From assembly GCA_963744305.1 (NCBI GenBank), contig CAVUTF010000024.1:87675-151674 (forward strand): DNA of 64,000 nt, written 5' to 3'. Below are positions 46,304-56,909 of the stretch, piece by piece. Source of the stretch: FEN-1219 sp963744305. GTDB lineage: Bacteria; Pseudomonadota; Gammaproteobacteria; Steroidobacterales; Rariloculaceae. The notes beneath the pieces are model-generated. The model searched no databases. It was not told the DNA's origin and saw only the letters and a list, made by a program, of their open reading frames with translations. Position 1 is the stretch's first letter. Every line of letters starts with the position of its first letter. Made by a program: the position numbers and the translations under genes.

Positions 46304-47317
46304 ATGAAATCGCATCGCAGCAAGGTAACCACACTGGCGCGTGTCGGTATCGCGGCGGCGCTCGTCGGCGGACTGCTGTGGCATGCGGGCCCGCGACTCA
46401 TCCTCGACACGGTTGCCGCGGCCGACTTGACCATGTATGCGGCCGCTCTCGCGGCGATGCTCATCTATTCCATCGTGAAGGCTTGGAATTGGTTGCTGCT
46501 TCTACGCGGTGTGGGAGTCTGCCGCCCGAAGCAGTTCAGCGGCGTCTTGCTCTGCTATATGAGCGGCGGGTTGCTCGGTAGCGTCATTCCGTCCACGGCC
46601 GGAACTGATGCCGTTCGCGCGTTGCTCTCGCATCGCCGGTTCGGCGGTGAGCTCACGGCACATGCCGCGTCGGTCGTGGTGCTCAATGCAATCAGTCTGC
46701 TCGCCGCGTGCCTGCTGGGATTGCTCGCGGTCGTGCTGATGCTCGGGGACGGTGTCCTCACCCTCGAGCTGATAGCCGCTGCGCTCTTCTGCGGGCTCAT
46801 AGCCACGATCGTCGGAGTGCATATGCTGCTTCAGCATCGCCGAGATTGGTGGCTGCGTCTCCTGCGGAGGCTGCCCGCGCCGCTGCGCGGCGTCCGCCGA
46901 ACGCTGCGGCGTTTTGCCGGGCACCTTCTCGTTTTCGAACGCGCTCACGTTCGCTTTGGGCCGGTATTGGCCAACGCGCTGCTGGCGCAGTTGCTCGTTG
47001 CCGCGACTCTGTTTCTCACCGGCCTATCCGTCGGCATAGATCTCGGCTTTCTGTACTGGCCGATCTATGGACCTCTGGTTTCCATTGTCGGGCTGATTCC
47101 GGCATCCGTGTCGGGCTTCGGCGTCGACCAAGTGGGATACGTCTACTTCATGGGCTTGGCCGGCGTCCCAGAAGCGCAAGCGTTTGTTGCATCGGCGCTG
47201 TTCTCGTTCTTGGCTATCTGCATCAACGTCGGTATCGGCGGAATCGTGTTTGCGCTTTTTCCACTGCGCGTGCCGAACGAACGCGCCGCTGCAGCAGCTT
47301 CGGGCCGCACATCGTAA
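46304..47317 (+). CDS. flippase-like integral membrane protein (UPF0104/LPG-synthase TM type)
   Basis: The 337-residue product has about seven to eight hydrophobic helices. RVGIAAALVGGLLWHAG, LYSIV-type KAWNWLLLLRGVG, YMSGGLLGSVIPSTAGTDAV and RALLSHRR are the family core (G-G-L-L-G-x-V-I-P-S-x-x-G-x-D-x-x-R). SIVGLIPASVSGFGVDQVG is the second conserved block. Proteins of this family move or sense lipid-linked glycans. It faces away from the GT4 gene and starts the plus-strand half of the cluster. Confidence 0.85.
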   Translation: MKSHRSKVTTLARVGIAAALVGGLLWHAGPRLILDTVAAADLTMYAAALAAMLIYSIVKAWNWLLLLRGVGVCRPKQFSGVLLCYMSGGLLGSVIPSTAGTDAVRALLSHRRFGGELTAHAASVVVLNAISLLAACLLGLLAVVLMLGDGVLTLELIAAALFCGLIATIVGVHMLLQHRRDWWLRLLRRLPAPLRGVRRTLRRFAGHLLVFERAHVRFGPVLANALLAQLLVAATLFLTGLSVGIDLGFLYWPIYGPLVSIVGLIPASVSGFGVDQVGYVYFMGLAGVPEAQAFVASALFSFLAICINVGIGGIVFALFPLRVPNERAAAAASGRTS

Positions 47318-48208
47318 GCGTCGACAGGCCACGCAACACATGCATGACACGGATTCAGAATCCGGCGGTGTCCGCCAGAACAGGAAGGAAATCCATTCCT
47401 GGTATGACGACCACGCTCACGAATTCGTGGATGCGGTCGTCATCGAGACCAGCTTTGTCGGAAAATCGCCGGAGTTTCAGGAAAGGCTAAACCGTTTCAA
47501 GCTTTGGGCGGTCGATCGCAACGACCTCGTCAGCTTGAACGGCAAGCACGTGCTCGAGTTCGGCGCCGGACACGGCCGCTTGGCGCTCGCGTACCCCGGC
47601 ATGGCGTCTTACACGGGCGTCGACTACTCGAAAAACCTCGTCGACCTGGGGAACGAGCGTTTGCAGAAAGAAGGCTTGTCCGACAGAGCCAGGATCGTGC
47701 ACGGCGACGTCACGTCGTTCGACGGGCCTCAACGACACTTCGACGTCGTGTGCTCGCTCGGAATGATGTGCTACTTCCCGGATCCGGCTCCCGTCGTGAC
47801 CAACATGGAGCGGTTCTTGAAGCCCGGCGGCGTCTTCTTCTTCGACTTTCGAGTGGCCTCCGGGCTTTACTCGGCGCTTCGGCGCGTGAAGTGGGCGCTG
47901 CATCCGCCGACGGGCGGGATGACGTTCACCGCAAGTCCGCGCAAGCTCGAGGAAACCTTGACCGGCCTCGGACTCTCGAACATTCGATTCCGGAACCGCG
48001 AGTTTCCATTCCTCGCAGAGCGTTATGCGAACGCCGGGAGCGCATGGGCCCTGAATCTCCGCAACTCACTCTCCGAAAGCCGGCTGATGCGGCCGTTCGC
48101 GACGGAAGCGTGGGTGTTCGCCGACAAGCCGTTGGTCGCGTAGCCGGCACCGCCTACAGTTCCCCGTTTCCGCGATACCACTCTGCGGTGCGCTGCGAGC
48201 CCGTAGGT
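47228..48208 (+). repeat. tandem duplication, unit 1
   Basis: Unit 1 contains the 3' end of the flippase gene, methyltransferase 1, and a short opposite-strand remnant of the epimerase end (48154-48208). The same order follows again in unit 2. The boundary near 48208 joins 'gagcccgtag' of the epimerase end to 'gtatcagcgg' of the flippase end. Confidence 0.7.
47340..48143 (+). CDS. SAM-dependent methyltransferase, copy 1
   Basis: This 267-residue class I methyltransferase has VLEFGAGHGRLALAYPGMA (motif I), YTGVDYSKNLVDLGNERLQ (motif II Asp), ARIVHGDVTSF, FDVVCSLGMMCYFPDP (motif IV) and RFLKPGGVFFFDFRVASGLY. The start MHDTDSESGG is a few bases after the flippase stop. It lies in the glycan cluster, so a sugar or lipid carrier may be the substrate. 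Its last 75 bases are identical to those of copy 2. Confidence 0.86.
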   Translation: MHDTDSESGGVRQNRKEIHSWYDDHAHEFVDAVVIETSFVGKSPEFQERLNRFKLWAVDRNDLVSLNGKHVLEFGAGHGRLALAYPGMASYTGVDYSKNLVDLGNERLQKEGLSDRARIVHGDVTSFDGPQRHFDVVCSLGMMCYFPDPAPVVTNMERFLKPGGVFFFDFRVASGLYSALRRVKWALHPPTGGMTFTASPRKLEETLTGLGLSNIRFRNREFPFLAERYANAGSAWALNLRNSLSESRLMRPFATEAWVFADKPLVA

Positions 48209-49255
48209 ATCAGCGGAATCGTGGTCGCTTTTTCCCGCTGCGCGCCACCGAAGGAAGGCTCGCCTGCAGCAGCTCCCCAGCAGGCGTCGTGAACGTCATC
48301 ACGCCAATTTTTTTCGCGAATCGTCACCATGGCCCGGGCGATAGTAGCTTGGAGAGACCATTGCAACGCCAAGTATCCGACGGGGCTGTTGTCGGGGAGG
48401 ACCGGAACGACGTTTACTCCTGGTACGACGAGCATGCCCATGAATTCGCGGATGCGGCTGCCATCGAGCAACTGTTCGTCGGCAAGTCGCCTGAGTTTCA
48501 GGCGAGGCTAAATAGATTCAAGCTTTGGGCTGTCGACCGCAACGATGTTGTCAGCTTGAACGGGAAACACGTGCTCGAATTCGGAGCCGGGCACGGTCGG
48601 TTGGCGCTTGCGTATCCCGGCATGGCCGTCGTACACAGGCGTCGACAGCTCGCGGAACCTCGTCGCTCTGGGCAATGAGCGCTTCGCCAGACTGGGACTA
48701 GCCGCCAAGGTGAAGCTGGTTCATGGGGACGTCACGTCGTTCGTGGGGCCGGCGACAGCAATTCGACGTGGTGTGCTCCCTCGGCATGATGTGCTACTTC
48801 AACGATCCGGCGCCGGTCGTAAAGAGAATGCGAAAGTTTCGTGAGACCCGGCGGTGTCCTGTTTTTCGACTTTCGAGTTGCCTCCTGGCTGTACGATTCG
48901 ATCCGGCGCGTGAAGTGGGCATTCAGTCCGCCTACGGGAAACTCCACGTCCCTCGCCCATCCCAGCAAGATCGAGGCAATCCTGACCGAACTCGGACTCG
49001 TGAACGTTCGGGTTCGGCTTCGCGAGTTTCCGTTGCTCGCCGCGTGCTACGCGAGCAGCGGTGGCGAATGGGCGCTAGATCTGCGCAACGCGCTCTCCGA
49101 AAGCCGGCTGATGCGGCCGTTCGCGACGGAAGCGTGGGTGTTCGCCGACAAGCCGTTGGTCGCGTAGAGAGCACCGACCTTAGAGTTGCCCGTTTTGCCG
49201 ATACCATTCCGCGGTGCGCGCGAGCCCTTCGTCGAGCCCGTAGCGAGGCACGTAC
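48209..49255 (+). repeat. tandem duplication, unit 2
   Basis: Unit 2 begins with a decayed copy of the flippase 3' end (48209-48285), then methyltransferase 2, then the true 3' end of the epimerase gene. The shared flanks define a duplicated block of about 1 kb. The 3' ends of the two methyltransferases are identical over about 75 bases, the rest being diverged. Confidence 0.7.
48289..49167 (+). CDS. SAM-dependent methyltransferase, copy 2 (frameshifts as read)
   Basis: The gene repeats copy 1: RNDVYSWYDEHAHEFADAAA, VLEFGAGHGRLALAYPGMA, then shifts near 48625, 48755 and 48840; YTGVDSSRNLVALGNERF, FDVVCSLGMMCYFNDPAP and RPGGVLFFDFRVASWLY follow. The N-terminal extension from GTG 48289 is uncertain, as it includes junction sequence. 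Whether both copies work is unknown; the catalytic motifs are all present once shifts are repaired. Confidence 0.68.
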
Positions 49256-50163
49256 CCCAAGAGGCGCTTAGCCTTGTCGATCGAGAAGGCGCGATCGAGC
49301 TCGAAAAACTCCACGCGTCGCGGGTACAGCGGCGGTGATATCCCGACCGCGCGGCACAGCCGATCGCAAACGACGGCGGCCAAGTAAACAGGTTTGAACG
49401 GGACGCGCAGCCGCGGCGGGTCCACTCCGACGCTGCGTGCGATTTTTTCCACGAGCACCGCGATGGTCGTATATTCGGGCCCCGCGATCGTGAAAACCTG
49501 CCCCACCGCCTCCGGCTTTTCGGCGGCGAGCAGAAAGCCCGAGACGAGATCGTCGATGTAGGTCATGTGGTAGAGCACGTCACCGCGGCCGATCATCACG
49601 AATCGCCCTCTCGCGATCGAGCGAAAGAGCTTGAGAAAGCGCGTATCCCCCGGGCCATGGATGCCGACCGGACGGATCACCGTGCCGGGCAACCGCCCCT
49701 CGTCGAAGTATTTCCGCGCCAGGAGCTCGCCTTCGAGCTTGGATTGCTGGTAGTGATCGCCGGGCTGCAAGCGATAGTCTTCCGCGGCCGGCGGGTCATC
49801 GATCACGCCCTGCACGCCGACCGTGGAGCAGTGCACGAAGCGCCTAACGCCCGCGTCGCTCGCCGCGTCGAGCAGGTTCTTCGTGGCGTCTACATTGACC
49901 TTGAAGAACTCGTCGTGGGACGCATGCTCGGAGCGGTAGGCTGCCGCGATGTGATACACGGTGTCGATGCCGCGCAAGTTGCGTTTCACGTCGGCCGCGT
50001 CGCAAAGATCCACCGTTCGTGTTTCGATGCCGCGGGAGCGCAGCCGATCCGCCTTGCTCGTGCTGCGCACGAAGGCCACCACTTCCGCGCCGTTTGCGAC
50101 GAGGCGCTCACAGAGCGCGCCTCCGGTGAAGCCCGTGGCGCCCGTTACCAGCGTCTTACCCAC
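49180..50163 (-). CDS. NAD(P)-dependent epimerase/dehydratase (extended SDR)
   Basis: The 327-residue product starts MGKTLVTGATGFTGGALCER, the G-x-x-G-x-x-G NAD site. IDTVYHIAAAY, CSTVGVQG and HYQQSKLEGE hold the catalytic Ser and Y-x-x-x-K. RLPGTVIRPVGIHGPGDTR and the C-terminal substrate region follow. Such enzymes epimerise, dehydrate or reduce nucleotide sugars or sterol-like substrates. It starts eight bases inside the end of the asparagine synthetase gene, so the two are coupled. Confidence 0.85.
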   Translation of the reverse strand: MGKTLVTGATGFTGGALCERLVANGAEVVAFVRSTSKADRLRSRGIETRTVDLCDAADVKRNLRGIDTVYHIAAAYRSEHASHDEFFKVNVDATKNLLDAASDAGVRRFVHCSTVGVQGVIDDPPAAEDYRLQPGDHYQQSKLEGELLARKYFDEGRLPGTVIRPVGIHGPGDTRFLKLFRSIARGRFVMIGRGDVLYHMTYIDDLVSGFLLAAEKPEAVGQVFTIAGPEYTTIAVLVEKIARSVGVDPPRLRVPFKPVYLAAVVCDRLCRAVGISPPLYPRRVEFFELDRAFSIDKAKRLLGYVPRYGLDEGLARTAEWYRQNGQL

Positions 50164-52046
50164 GTGGAGCCGCCTCGAGCCAGTCGGACCGCCACTTCTC
50201 GAACACGATCAGCGACCACAAGATATGGCTGTGGTTTTGCACGCCGGCGAGATGCTCGCGCTTCAGCTGCGCAACCGTCTCCGCGCGAAACAGTCCCCCT
50301 TGCCGAATCCGGCGCTCATCCAAGTACGTCTCCAGCACCGGGCGAAATTGCGTCGCAAGCCAAGTCTTGATCGGAATACTGAATCCTTCCTTCGGTCGAT
50401 ATACGCACCGCTCGGGCACATATTTCGCGGCCAGGCGCTTCAAGAGCACCTTGGTCTGGCCGTTCGCCACCTTCAAGCGGTCCGGTATCTCGAAGGCGAG
50501 CTCCGTGACCTCTTTGTCGAGCAGCGGCACGCGGACTTCCAGGGAAACCGCCATGGACATGCGATCCGTCTTCACGAGGCAGTTGTCCGGAAGGTAGCTC
50601 TTGGCGTCGATGTACAGGCTTTGGCTGATTGGGTCGCGGTCCCGGGCCCGCGACGCGAGGTCCAGGATATGTTGACCGGCGGGCCTCGTCATCGTGCGCG
50701 CGATTTCGGGATCGAACAACGCGGAGGCGGTATCTTCGCTGAGGAACGCGCGCCAACGTGCGTGCCCGAGCGCCTCGGGCAACGCGACGCCTTCGGCGAA
50801 ACGCTTCGCCTTGTTCACGAGACCTTTTTTCTCCGTCCGGGGTTTGAGCCGCCGGAAAAAAGGCTCGACGACATGGCGGCGCACAGACGCGGGAATCGAT
50901 GCGTAGCGTTCCGCGATACCGCTCGCTAAATACGTCTCGTAGCCGCCGAAAAGCTCGTCGCCGCCGTCGCCGCTGAGCGCGACGGTGACGTGCTGCCGTG
51001 CGAGGCGTGAGACGAGATAAGTTGGAAAGATCGAGAAGTCGCCGATTGGATCGTCCATGAACCGCATCAAGTGGTCGAAGTCGTCGACGACTCGAGGCTC
51101 GATGATCTGAGTCGTGTGGGAGACGCCGAGATGTCGCGCAACCTCCTCGGAGAACGGCAATTCGTTGTAGGAGGGATCGTTGAACCCGATGCTGAAAGTG
51201 GACGCGTTCGGCATTTTCGCGACGACGAGCGAGGAATCGACGCCGCCGGATAAAAACGCCCCCAGCGGGACATCGCTCACGAGCTGGCGCTGCACCGACT
51301 CGGAGATCACCGCGTCCAATCGCTCGAACCAGTCGGCATCCGACAAGGTTTGTGCCGGACGCTCCGGCACGTCCCAGAAGCTGCGCACCACGTGGCGCAC
51401 GGTGGCCGGTAAGGTCCACGAGCAGCAAATGACCTGGCTCGAGCTTGCGGATCTCACGGAACAGAGTCCCCGCGCCCGGAACGTACTCCCAAGTCAGGAA
51501 TTCGCGCAGAGCATCCGCGTCGAGACTCCGAGAGACGAGGCCGCTCGCGAGAATCGCCTTGATCTCCGATCCCCACACGATCGAGTTGCTCGTCAGCGCG
51601 TAGTACAGCGGCTTGATGCCGAGGTGGTCTCGCGCCAGCAGCAGCGTCTTGTTCTTCATGTCGTGCAAGGCGAACGCGAACATCCCGTTCAACCGGTTCA
51701 CGCCGTCGAGACCGTGCTGCTCGTAAGTGTGGACGATGGATTCAGTGTCGCTGTTCGTCGCGAATCGGTGGCCTTGCTGCTCGAGTGCTCGGCGGAGCTC
51801 GCGAAAGTTGTAGATCTCGCCGTTGAAAACGATTCGCGCGGTGCGATCCTCGTTGTAAATCGGTTGGCTGCCGCCGGAGAGATCGATGATCGACAACCGG
51901 CGCATTCCCAAGCCGACGCCGTCTTCGACGCCTAAACCTTCCTCGTCGGGACCGCGATGGATGATCGCATTGCACATCTGGCGGATGCGTTCCACGCTCG
52001 GCGTCTGCGGTGTGCCGATGTAGGCGATGCCGGCGATCCCGCACAT
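50156..52046 (-). CDS. asnB: asparagine synthetase (glutamine-hydrolysing), frameshift as read
   Basis: MCGIAGIAYIGTPQTPSVER carries the catalytic Cys2. NAIIHRGPDEEGLG, RLSIIDLSGGSQPIYNED and FNGEIYNFRELRRALE complete the glutaminase. A shift near 51410 separates it from the synthetase part: FLSGGVDSSLVVAKMPNA, SFSIGFNDPS-type FSIGFNDPSYNELPFSEEVA, VALSGDGGDELFGGYETY and CVYRPKEGFSIPIKTWL. In glycan clusters AsnB homologues amidate sugar acids or peptides, so true asparagine synthesis is not assured. It is the second asparagine-synthetase gene of the window. Confidence 0.9.
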
Positions 52047-52095
52047 CAGTGCACCCCGAGACAGTTCGAAGGTGCTGCCGCTCGCATGCTCGGCT

Positions 52096-52926
52096 TCAAG
52101 CGGCGCTCCCGAACCGCTTATAAACCTGCATCGCGATCTGGTTTCTCGCAAAACACCACGGAGTTTCGAGCCGTCCGTAAGGCTTAACGCGCTGTTGCTG
52201 CTCGATCTTGCGCCGCACGGTGGACCAAACGCCGCCATTTTCCGCAGTGCCACACTCGAGTATGAAGCCGAAGCTTCCGGTTCTTGCCGCCTCGCGCGGA
52301 AACGGCAGCGGGTCGGTGCCCGGCAAGATCCGAATTCCGGCGTCGCGGGCCTGGCGGAAAATCGGCGGTTCGCCGAATCCCGTGACGCGATTGCTGTTTT
52401 CGCCCAAGAACAGCTCCCCGGGCGCGGTCCTTTCCAACAGCGATTGAACATGCTTGCCGCGACTGCCGAGCCATTTGCCGAAGCCCCACGGCACCACGGT
52501 CAGCGCGTCCGCCGCTTTTACCGCCGCGATCACCTCGTCGAGCGCGCTACCGTCTGCAATTCGCGTGCGACATCCGAGCGCGAGCACTTCGAGCTTCTCG
52601 GCCGTGATGATCTGATAGCCGGCCACGACGTTGAGCATTTCGCCTTGCGGTCCGGCGAGGGCGACCTGACGCGGATCCGCCGTCGCGGCCGCGCTCCACC
52701 CGGGCGCAACGGCGGTCCCCTGCTCCGCCGCGCGCTGCAGATCATCGAACCAGTGGGCGCTCGCGCTCTCCGTGAGCAACAAGAAAGCCGCATAGCGATC
52801 GCCGTAGCCGGCGTCCGACGCTGCACGCGCGAAATTTCGGTTGGCGCCGGCGAGAAACCTGCCGGCGTCGAAGCAAGCGTGGAAGTGGACATGCCCGTCG
52901 AGGAGCGCTGCGAGTGGTGCATCCAT
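52096..52926 (-). CDS. HxH-containing hydrolase-like protein of the glycan cluster
   Basis: The 276-residue product opens LAALLDGHVHFHACFDAGRF, an H-x-H metal site as in amidohydrolase/PHP-fold enzymes. VVPWGFGKWLGSRGKHVQSL and FLGENSNRVTGFGEPPIFRQ, then GIRILPGTDPLPFPREAART, give later metal/Asp positions. It lies 49 bases upstream of asnB on the same strand, so it is probably its partner. Substrate unknown. No signal peptide. Confidence 0.66.
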   Translation of the reverse strand: MDAPLAALLDGHVHFHACFDAGRFLAGANRNFARAASDAGYGDRYAAFLLLTESASAHWFDDLQRAAEQGTAVAPGWSAAATADPRQVALAGPQGEMLNVVAGYQIITAEKLEVLALGCRTRIADGSALDEVIAAVKAADALTVVPWGFGKWLGSRGKHVQSLLERTAPGELFLGENSNRVTGFGEPPIFRQARDAGIRILPGTDPLPFPREAARTGSFGFILECGTAENGGVWSTVRRKIEQQQRVKPYGRLETPWCFARNQIAMQVYKRFGSAA

Positions 52927-53263
52927 TTTGTTTCAGCGCGCGCCGCGACCGCGATCAGTTTCCGGCGACTTCAATACGTTCACCATAATGCGGCCGAGCA
53001 CTTTTGCTTAGCACGACCAACACCGATTCCGGCGCGCTTTTCCGTCCTTTGAAGACCTAGTGTACCGGCGTACTCGACATTCGATTCGCCGGCTCGTCCC
53101 TCCTAGCCTTAGCGCGAGCGGATTGCGCCGTATGCGCGCCGCTTGCTTTGCCGAGCCACGCTCTTTGCGGCGTGTACACACCGGCGTGATGCGGGAGCTC
53201 CGTTGTCGAGAGGGGCGGTAGTATACGCTGAAGCGCTGCCGGCCGCGTAAAGTGGAGTTCTCG
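52927..53263. other. intergenic stretch between divergent genes
   Basis: About 340 bases hold the promoters of the divergent HxH and DUF1697 genes. No gene, repeat or strong hairpin was recognised. Open frames on the minus strand are Arg-rich and lack motifs. Confidence 0.45.
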
Positions 53264-53764
53264 ATGACCGTGTTTGTCGCTCTGTTGCGGGCCATCAATG
53301 TCGGCGGGACGGGAAAGCTCGCGATGAAGGATCTTTCGGCCCTGTGCAGCGGGCTCGGCTTCGGCAAAGTCCGCACCTATATCCAGAGCGGCAACGTCGT
53401 GTTCGAGAGTGATCTTTCCGAGAAAGCGATCCGGACTCGACTCGAGACGGCGTTGACCGAGAAACTGGGAAAGCGCGCCGATGTCGTGGTACGCACACGA
53501 TCCGAGCTGCGATCCGTGTTGAAAGCCAATCCGTTTCCGAGCGCAGAGCCAGCCAAGGTTGGGGTCTACTTTCAGACCGAGCGCGTCAAGAAGGGTCTGC
53601 TCGATGAAGTTGTCGCCCCGGGCGGTGAGGAAGTCCGATTGGGCAAGAGAGAGATCTACATCCATTTTCCACACGGAATGGGACGGTCGAAACTGAAGCT
53701 TCCGGCCGGCGGAACCATCAGAAACATGAACACCGTTGCCAAGCTGGTGGACATGGCGATCTAG
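53264..53764 (+). CDS. DUF1697-family protein
   Basis: The 166-residue protein has the family start MTVFVALLRAINVGGTGKLA, then LGFGKVRTYIQSGNVVFESD, VVVRTRSELRSVLKANPFP and KLKLPAGGTIRNMNTVAKL, the 'T-x-R-N-W/M-N-T-V-x-K-L' end. It is soluble and its function is not established. ATG 53264 is preferred over an upstream GTG. Confidence 0.9.
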   Translation: MTVFVALLRAINVGGTGKLAMKDLSALCSGLGFGKVRTYIQSGNVVFESDLSEKAIRTRLETALTEKLGKRADVVVRTRSELRSVLKANPFPSAEPAKVGVYFQTERVKKGLLDEVVAPGGEEVRLGKREIYIHFPHGMGRSKLKLPAGGTIRNMNTVAKLVDMAI

Positions 53765-53790
53765 CGCGTCGTGGCCGCGCGCCGGAAGAT

Positions 53791-56467
53791 CTACTCGCTG
53801 CGCAACGCGACCGTCGGATCGACCCGCGACGCACGCCACGGCCGGTAGCCAGCACGCAGCCGCGGCGACCGCGGCGAGCAGCACAATGACGGTGCCGTAA
53901 GTGAGCGGATCGAGCGAGGTGACGCCGTAGAGCAGGGTTTCGAGCGCGCGCGTCGTCGCCGCCGCGCCCGCGAGTCCGATCACAACGCCGAGTCCCTGCG
54001 AGGGTCATCCCCTGTCGCACGATGAGCGATAGTATGTGCGGCGGGCGAGGCGCCGAGCGCCGAGCGCAGACCGATCTCGCGCGTGCGCTCCGCGACGCTG
54101 CCGGCGATTACACCGTAGAGACCGAGCGCGGCAAGCGCGAGTGCGGTGGCTGCGAAAATCGCGAACACCGTGAGCGCGAAACGCCGCTGGGCCTCCGAGG
54201 CCGCGAGCAAATCCTCCATGGTCGCGATCCGCGCGATCGGTGGCTCGGAATCCACGGACCAGATCGCTTGCTTGATTGCCGGCACCAGCGCGGTCGGATT
54301 GCCGTCCATGCGAACGACGAGCGACTGCGCGACGTCGACCCAACTCCACTGTCCCATCGCGACGTAAAACGCATCGGGCGACGCGAGCGCGAGCGACCTC
54401 TGCTTCACGTCGCCGACGACGCCGACGACGACGTCCCAAGGCCGATCGGCCTGGCCCATCTCAGCGCCGATACGGAGGCGCTCGCCGATCGGATTCCGGT
54501 CGCCAAACCAACGTTTCGCGAGCGATTCGCTGAGCAGCACGGCCTTCTGCCGCGCACCGGGCCGATCCTGCGCCCCGAGCAGCCGTCCTTGCAGCAGCGG
54601 GATCCGCATCGTGCGCAAACCATTCGGGCGTAACGACATAGCGCAGCGCGCCGCCCGTGTCGTTCGGAAACATTTGCGCAGCGGACTCGAACTGAACGCC
54701 GTATCCCTCGAAATCGCCGCTCAGTGGAAGCTGGCTCGTGAACGCGGCGTCAATCACGCCGGGCACGCCGCGGACGGCATCGAGAGTCGACTCGAAAGAA
54801 CTGCATCGTCGGCCGCTCTGGGCTCTGTTGCGATAGCCGGTCGCAACGATCTGCATGGTGAGGACATTAGAGGCGTCGAAGCCGGGCGCGGTCGCGAGCA
54901 GCCGTTCGACGCTTCGGAACAGAAGACCGGCACCCGCCAACAGCACCAACGCGAGCGCGACCTCGGCGACGACGAGGCTGCGACGCAAGAACATGATGCG
55001 AGCCACCCGTCGTGCGGGGGCCGGCGTGCAGATCCAAGCGCAAGTCGAGCCGCGTGCCGCGCAGCGCGGGCGCGAGACCGACCGCGAGACCAACGAGCAC
55101 CGTAATTGCGAGCGCGAGCAAGAACGCGGGCAAGTCGAGGCGGATCGCGTCCACGCGCGGGAGCCCCGCCGGTGCTAGCGAGACGATGCCCTGAATCCCG
55201 GCCATTGCGACGCCCAGGCCGGCTGCTCCGCCGAGCAGCGCGAGCAGCAGACTCTCGGTGAGAAGCTGACGAACGAGACGGCCGCGGCCCGCGCCGAGCG
55301 CGGCACGCACCGCCAGCTCGCTCCGCCGTGCGACGCTTCGTGCGAGCAGAAGGTTAGTCACGTTTGCGCAGGCGATCACGAGTAGAAGCAGCACGGCGCC
55401 GAGAATCGCGAGCAGCACGGGCCGCGCGCCGGCCGTCACCGAACTCTGAAGCGACTCGACGATGAGCCCGTTCTCGAACAATGCCCACGGCGGCCGCGGA
55501 AACTCAGCGACCTGCGACTCGCCTATCCCGGCGAGCTCATTGCGCGCCTGCTCGATCGATACGCCGGATGCGAGCCGGCCGATCATGCGCAGGTGATGAC
55601 CCCATTCAGCCGACTCGAACGGCGCTTGCGCACGATACTGTCGCGGGGCCCACACTTCGGCCGCGGGCGCGAGGACGTTGTCGAACCCGGCCGGCATCAC
55701 GCCGATCACCGTGTAGTCGGCATCGTCGAGGCGAATAGTCTCGTTGAGCACGGCGCGTGCGCCGCCGAACCGGCGCTCCGCGAGGCCGTGGCTCACGATT
55801 GCGACGCGCGGTCCGCGGTAGACGTCGTCGCTCGCGTCGAAGTCCCGCCCGATCGCGGGCGCGACGCCGAGCACGCGAAAGTAGCCGGCGCTGACATAAT
55901 CGCCGAGCAGGCGCTCCGACTCGCCGCCGCCGACGAGCGCCGGTTGCCAGCGGTCCGCGATCGCGAGACCGTCGAACGAGCGGCTGCGGGCCGCAACCTC
56001 GACGTAAGTCCCGTACGTGACGTCCAACGGGGCGCCCTCGCCGTCGCGATCGGTCAGCATCACGACGCGGCTCGCTTCCGGGTACGGCAGCGGCTCGAAC
56101 AGGATCGGGACGACGGCGCTGAAGATCGCCGTGCTCGCACCGATCCCGAGCGCGAGCATGAGAACGGTGATCGAGCGTGAAGCCTGGCGCTCTGCCCCAG
56201 CCGGCGCGCGGCGTGCCGCAAATCGCCGAGCGTCGCCTCGACCGTGTTCTCCCAACCGTAGGAGCGCAATTCTTCCCGAGCTTTGGCCACGTCCCCGAGC
56301 TCGCGCCGCGCGGCACGCGCGGCTTCGTCCGGGGACAGGCCTTGCCGAACCAGATCCGCGCGTGCGCGCTCGAAATAGTCGCGTACTTCGTCGTCGAGCT
56401 CGCTGTCGACCGTCGAGCGATGGATCAGCGCGCGTAGCCCGCGTGCGATTTGGCGCCACAACGACAC
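53791..56467 (-). CDS. ADOP-family ABC permease (MacB/FtsX type; frameshifts as read)
   Basis: About 890 codons. It opens VSLWRQIARGLRALIHRSTV and DSELDDEVRDYFERARADLV, the ADOP N-terminal domain, then a shift near 56195 and SPGFTLITVLMLALGIGAST, the first FtsX helix, with a periplasmic domain. VIACANVTNLLLARSVARRS, a second FtsX unit (RRSLVVAEVALALVLLAGAG), and LYGVIAGSVAERTREIGLRS follow. The end is PWRASRVDPTVALRSE. Five or so shifts occur. ADOP permeases act in export or envelope maintenance. GTG 56467 is four bases after the PadR stop. Confidence 0.82.
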
Positions 56468-56471
56468 GACC

Positions 56472-56807
56472 TTAAACCACTGCCTTGAGCAGCCGCGACA
56501 TGGCGGCAACCCGCCGCTGCCACGATTCGGTCTCGACATCCAACTGCCGCCTGCCGGCTGCCGTCAGCGAATAGAATTTCGCACGCCGCGACTTATCGGT
56601 GTCGCGCCACTTCGCGTCGAGCCAACCCGCGCGTTCGAGCCGGTGCAGCGCCGTCAGCAGCGAGCCCGGGTTCACCTTGAATACACCGCGCGAGATCTGC
56701 TCGATCCGTCGCGCAATCCCGTACCCGTGCATCGGCGCAAGGCTCAGGGTCTTCAAGATCAGCATATCCAGCGTGCCCTGGATTACGTCCGTGGTCGGTT
56801 CGGTCAT
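56472..56807 (-). CDS. PadR-family transcriptional regulator
   Basis: The 111-residue winged-helix protein shows MTEPTTDVIQGTLDMLILKT, SLAPMHGYGIARRIEQISRG, VNPGSLLTALHRLERAGWLD and SRRAKFYSLTAAGRRQLDVE. It probably represses its own operon, which includes the ADOP permease directly downstream. PadR-ADOP pairs are common in acidobacteria and proteobacteria. The ligand is unknown. Confidence 0.93.
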   Translation of the reverse strand: MTEPTTDVIQGTLDMLILKTLSLAPMHGYGIARRIEQISRGVFKVNPGSLLTALHRLERAGWLDAKWRDTDKSRRAKFYSLTAAGRRQLDVETESWQRRVAAMSRLLKAVV

Positions 56808-56909
56808 GGCGCATCCGCGACAGCATCGACGCGGCGACGATCGCGCTTCTCCTCTTGATTGTCAAGATATGACGAGCGGGCGGAGCCGACTCCCCGCCGC
56901 GCCAATCGC

